Source: Corynebacterium sp. (GTDB lineage: Bacteria > Actinomycetota > Actinomycetes > Mycobacteriales > Mycobacteriaceae). From it: 5,924 nt of DNA. Location: contig JAKDIS010000142.1 in the NCBI GenBank assembly GCA_030450335.1, positions 1 through 5,924 of the forward strand, written 5' to 3'. Each line of letters begins with the position of its first letter. The first letter of the stretch is position 1. Of the stretch, positions 5,541 to 5,924 are shown piece after piece. The notes beneath the pieces were generated by a model. That model saw only the letters and a list, made by a program, of their open reading frames with translations, did not search any database and was not told the DNA's origin. The position numbers and the translations under genes are program-made.

Positions 5541-5924
5541 CGCTTCATCTATCTGCCGGCGCTGACCACCGCCGTCGCCGTGGTGGTCACGTTCGTAGTC
5601 GTGATGGGGGTGTTGACAGCAATGATGAGCGGCGAGGATGAACCGATCGAGATGGCATTTCTCCTCGCACCGATCGCGATTTCGTGCTCGGCAGTGGTGG
5701 ACGTTCTCGCCGGCACGCGGCGCAGCTGGACGGCCTACGGGTTGCCCGTGCGACGCTGGCTCCTGCATGCCCACGTGGCCTCCGCGTCCGTGGTGGCGCT
5801 CGGTTCCGTGTGCATTGCCGCGCTCGTCTCCTCCGGCGCGCTGGCCGCGGAGGCCACTGATGACGGCTGGACCGCCGGACGCATCGTGCTGGTCAGCGCG
5901 TTGCTCCTGCTGATCATCGTGCTG
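5541..5924 (+). pseudogene. Continuation of the permease frame after the in-frame stop; runs off the window
   Basis: Directly after TGA the same frame stays open for 128 codons to the window end. It encodes RFIYLPALTTAVAVVV and about four hydrophobic segments. The loop TAYGLPVRRW (A224-P228 when numbered through the stop) mirrors AFGVP at 64-68 of the first half, an offset of 160 residues, so this is the second copy of an internal repeat. No start codon with a ribosome site lies near the beginning; the first ATG (5604) would remove most of the first membrane segment, while GTG at 5580 or 5583 lacks a convincing site. It is therefore more likely the severed second half of one permease than an independent gene. 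The true 3' end is not visible. If translated separately it would be a half-size permease partner. Confidence 0.6.

Noticed and set aside
5638..5913. 91-codon plus-strand frame near the window end
   Set aside because: It is Arg/Pro/Cys/Trp-rich and out of frame with the hydrophobic permease continuation, which has better coding character.
1..5924. tRNA, rRNA, CRISPR array, insertion sequence or attachment site
   Set aside because: No cloverleaf, regularly spaced repeat, transposase or terminal inverted repeat pair was found on reading both strands.

Overview
The window looks like a chromosomal segment of a high-GC, arabinogalactan-making actinobacterium (Mycobacteriales), most likely a Corynebacterium. 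The main reason is a complete aftA-type arabinofuranosyltransferase gene, which only makes sense in a mycolate/arabinogalactan cell envelope. The strong GC bias at third codon positions and the compact divergent layout also fit. The species cannot be named from this sequence.

Layout. The left half (2-3408) is transcribed leftwards and holds two genes. The first is a 446-residue protein with an N-terminal NYN (PIN-like) nuclease domain, a long Ala/Pro/Ser/acidic low-complexity linker and a C-terminal domain I do not recognise. The second, 59 bases downstream, is aftA (668 aa), whose stop codon lies at the window edge. In M. tuberculosis aftA follows dprE1-dprE2; here the gene immediately upstream is the NYN gene instead.

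A 197-base divergent intergenic region (3409-3605) separates this unit from a rightward operon. It holds a near-perfect 11-bp inverted repeat that overlaps a plausible promoter just ahead of a YtrA-subfamily GntR regulator. This is the classic arrangement of an autorepressed GntR-ABC operon.

The rightward operon (3606 to the window end) is tightly packed. In order it holds the GntR repressor; a 40-codon ORF overlapping it by ATGA that resembles the amino end of an ABC ATPase and may be a remnant; a complete ABC ATPase (312 aa); and a permease starting in the ATPase stop codon. The permease frame is interrupted by an in-frame TGA at 5538-5540 and then stays open, still membrane-protein-like, to the window end. 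The two sides of the stop look like homologous halves about 160 residues long.

By analogy with Bacillus YtrA operons, the rightward unit is probably a ligand- or stress-responsive ABC transporter, but its substrate cannot be read from the sequence. The most notable points are the stop between the permease halves, the ABC stub, the operator-promoter overlap, and the NYN nuclease-like gene next to aftA.
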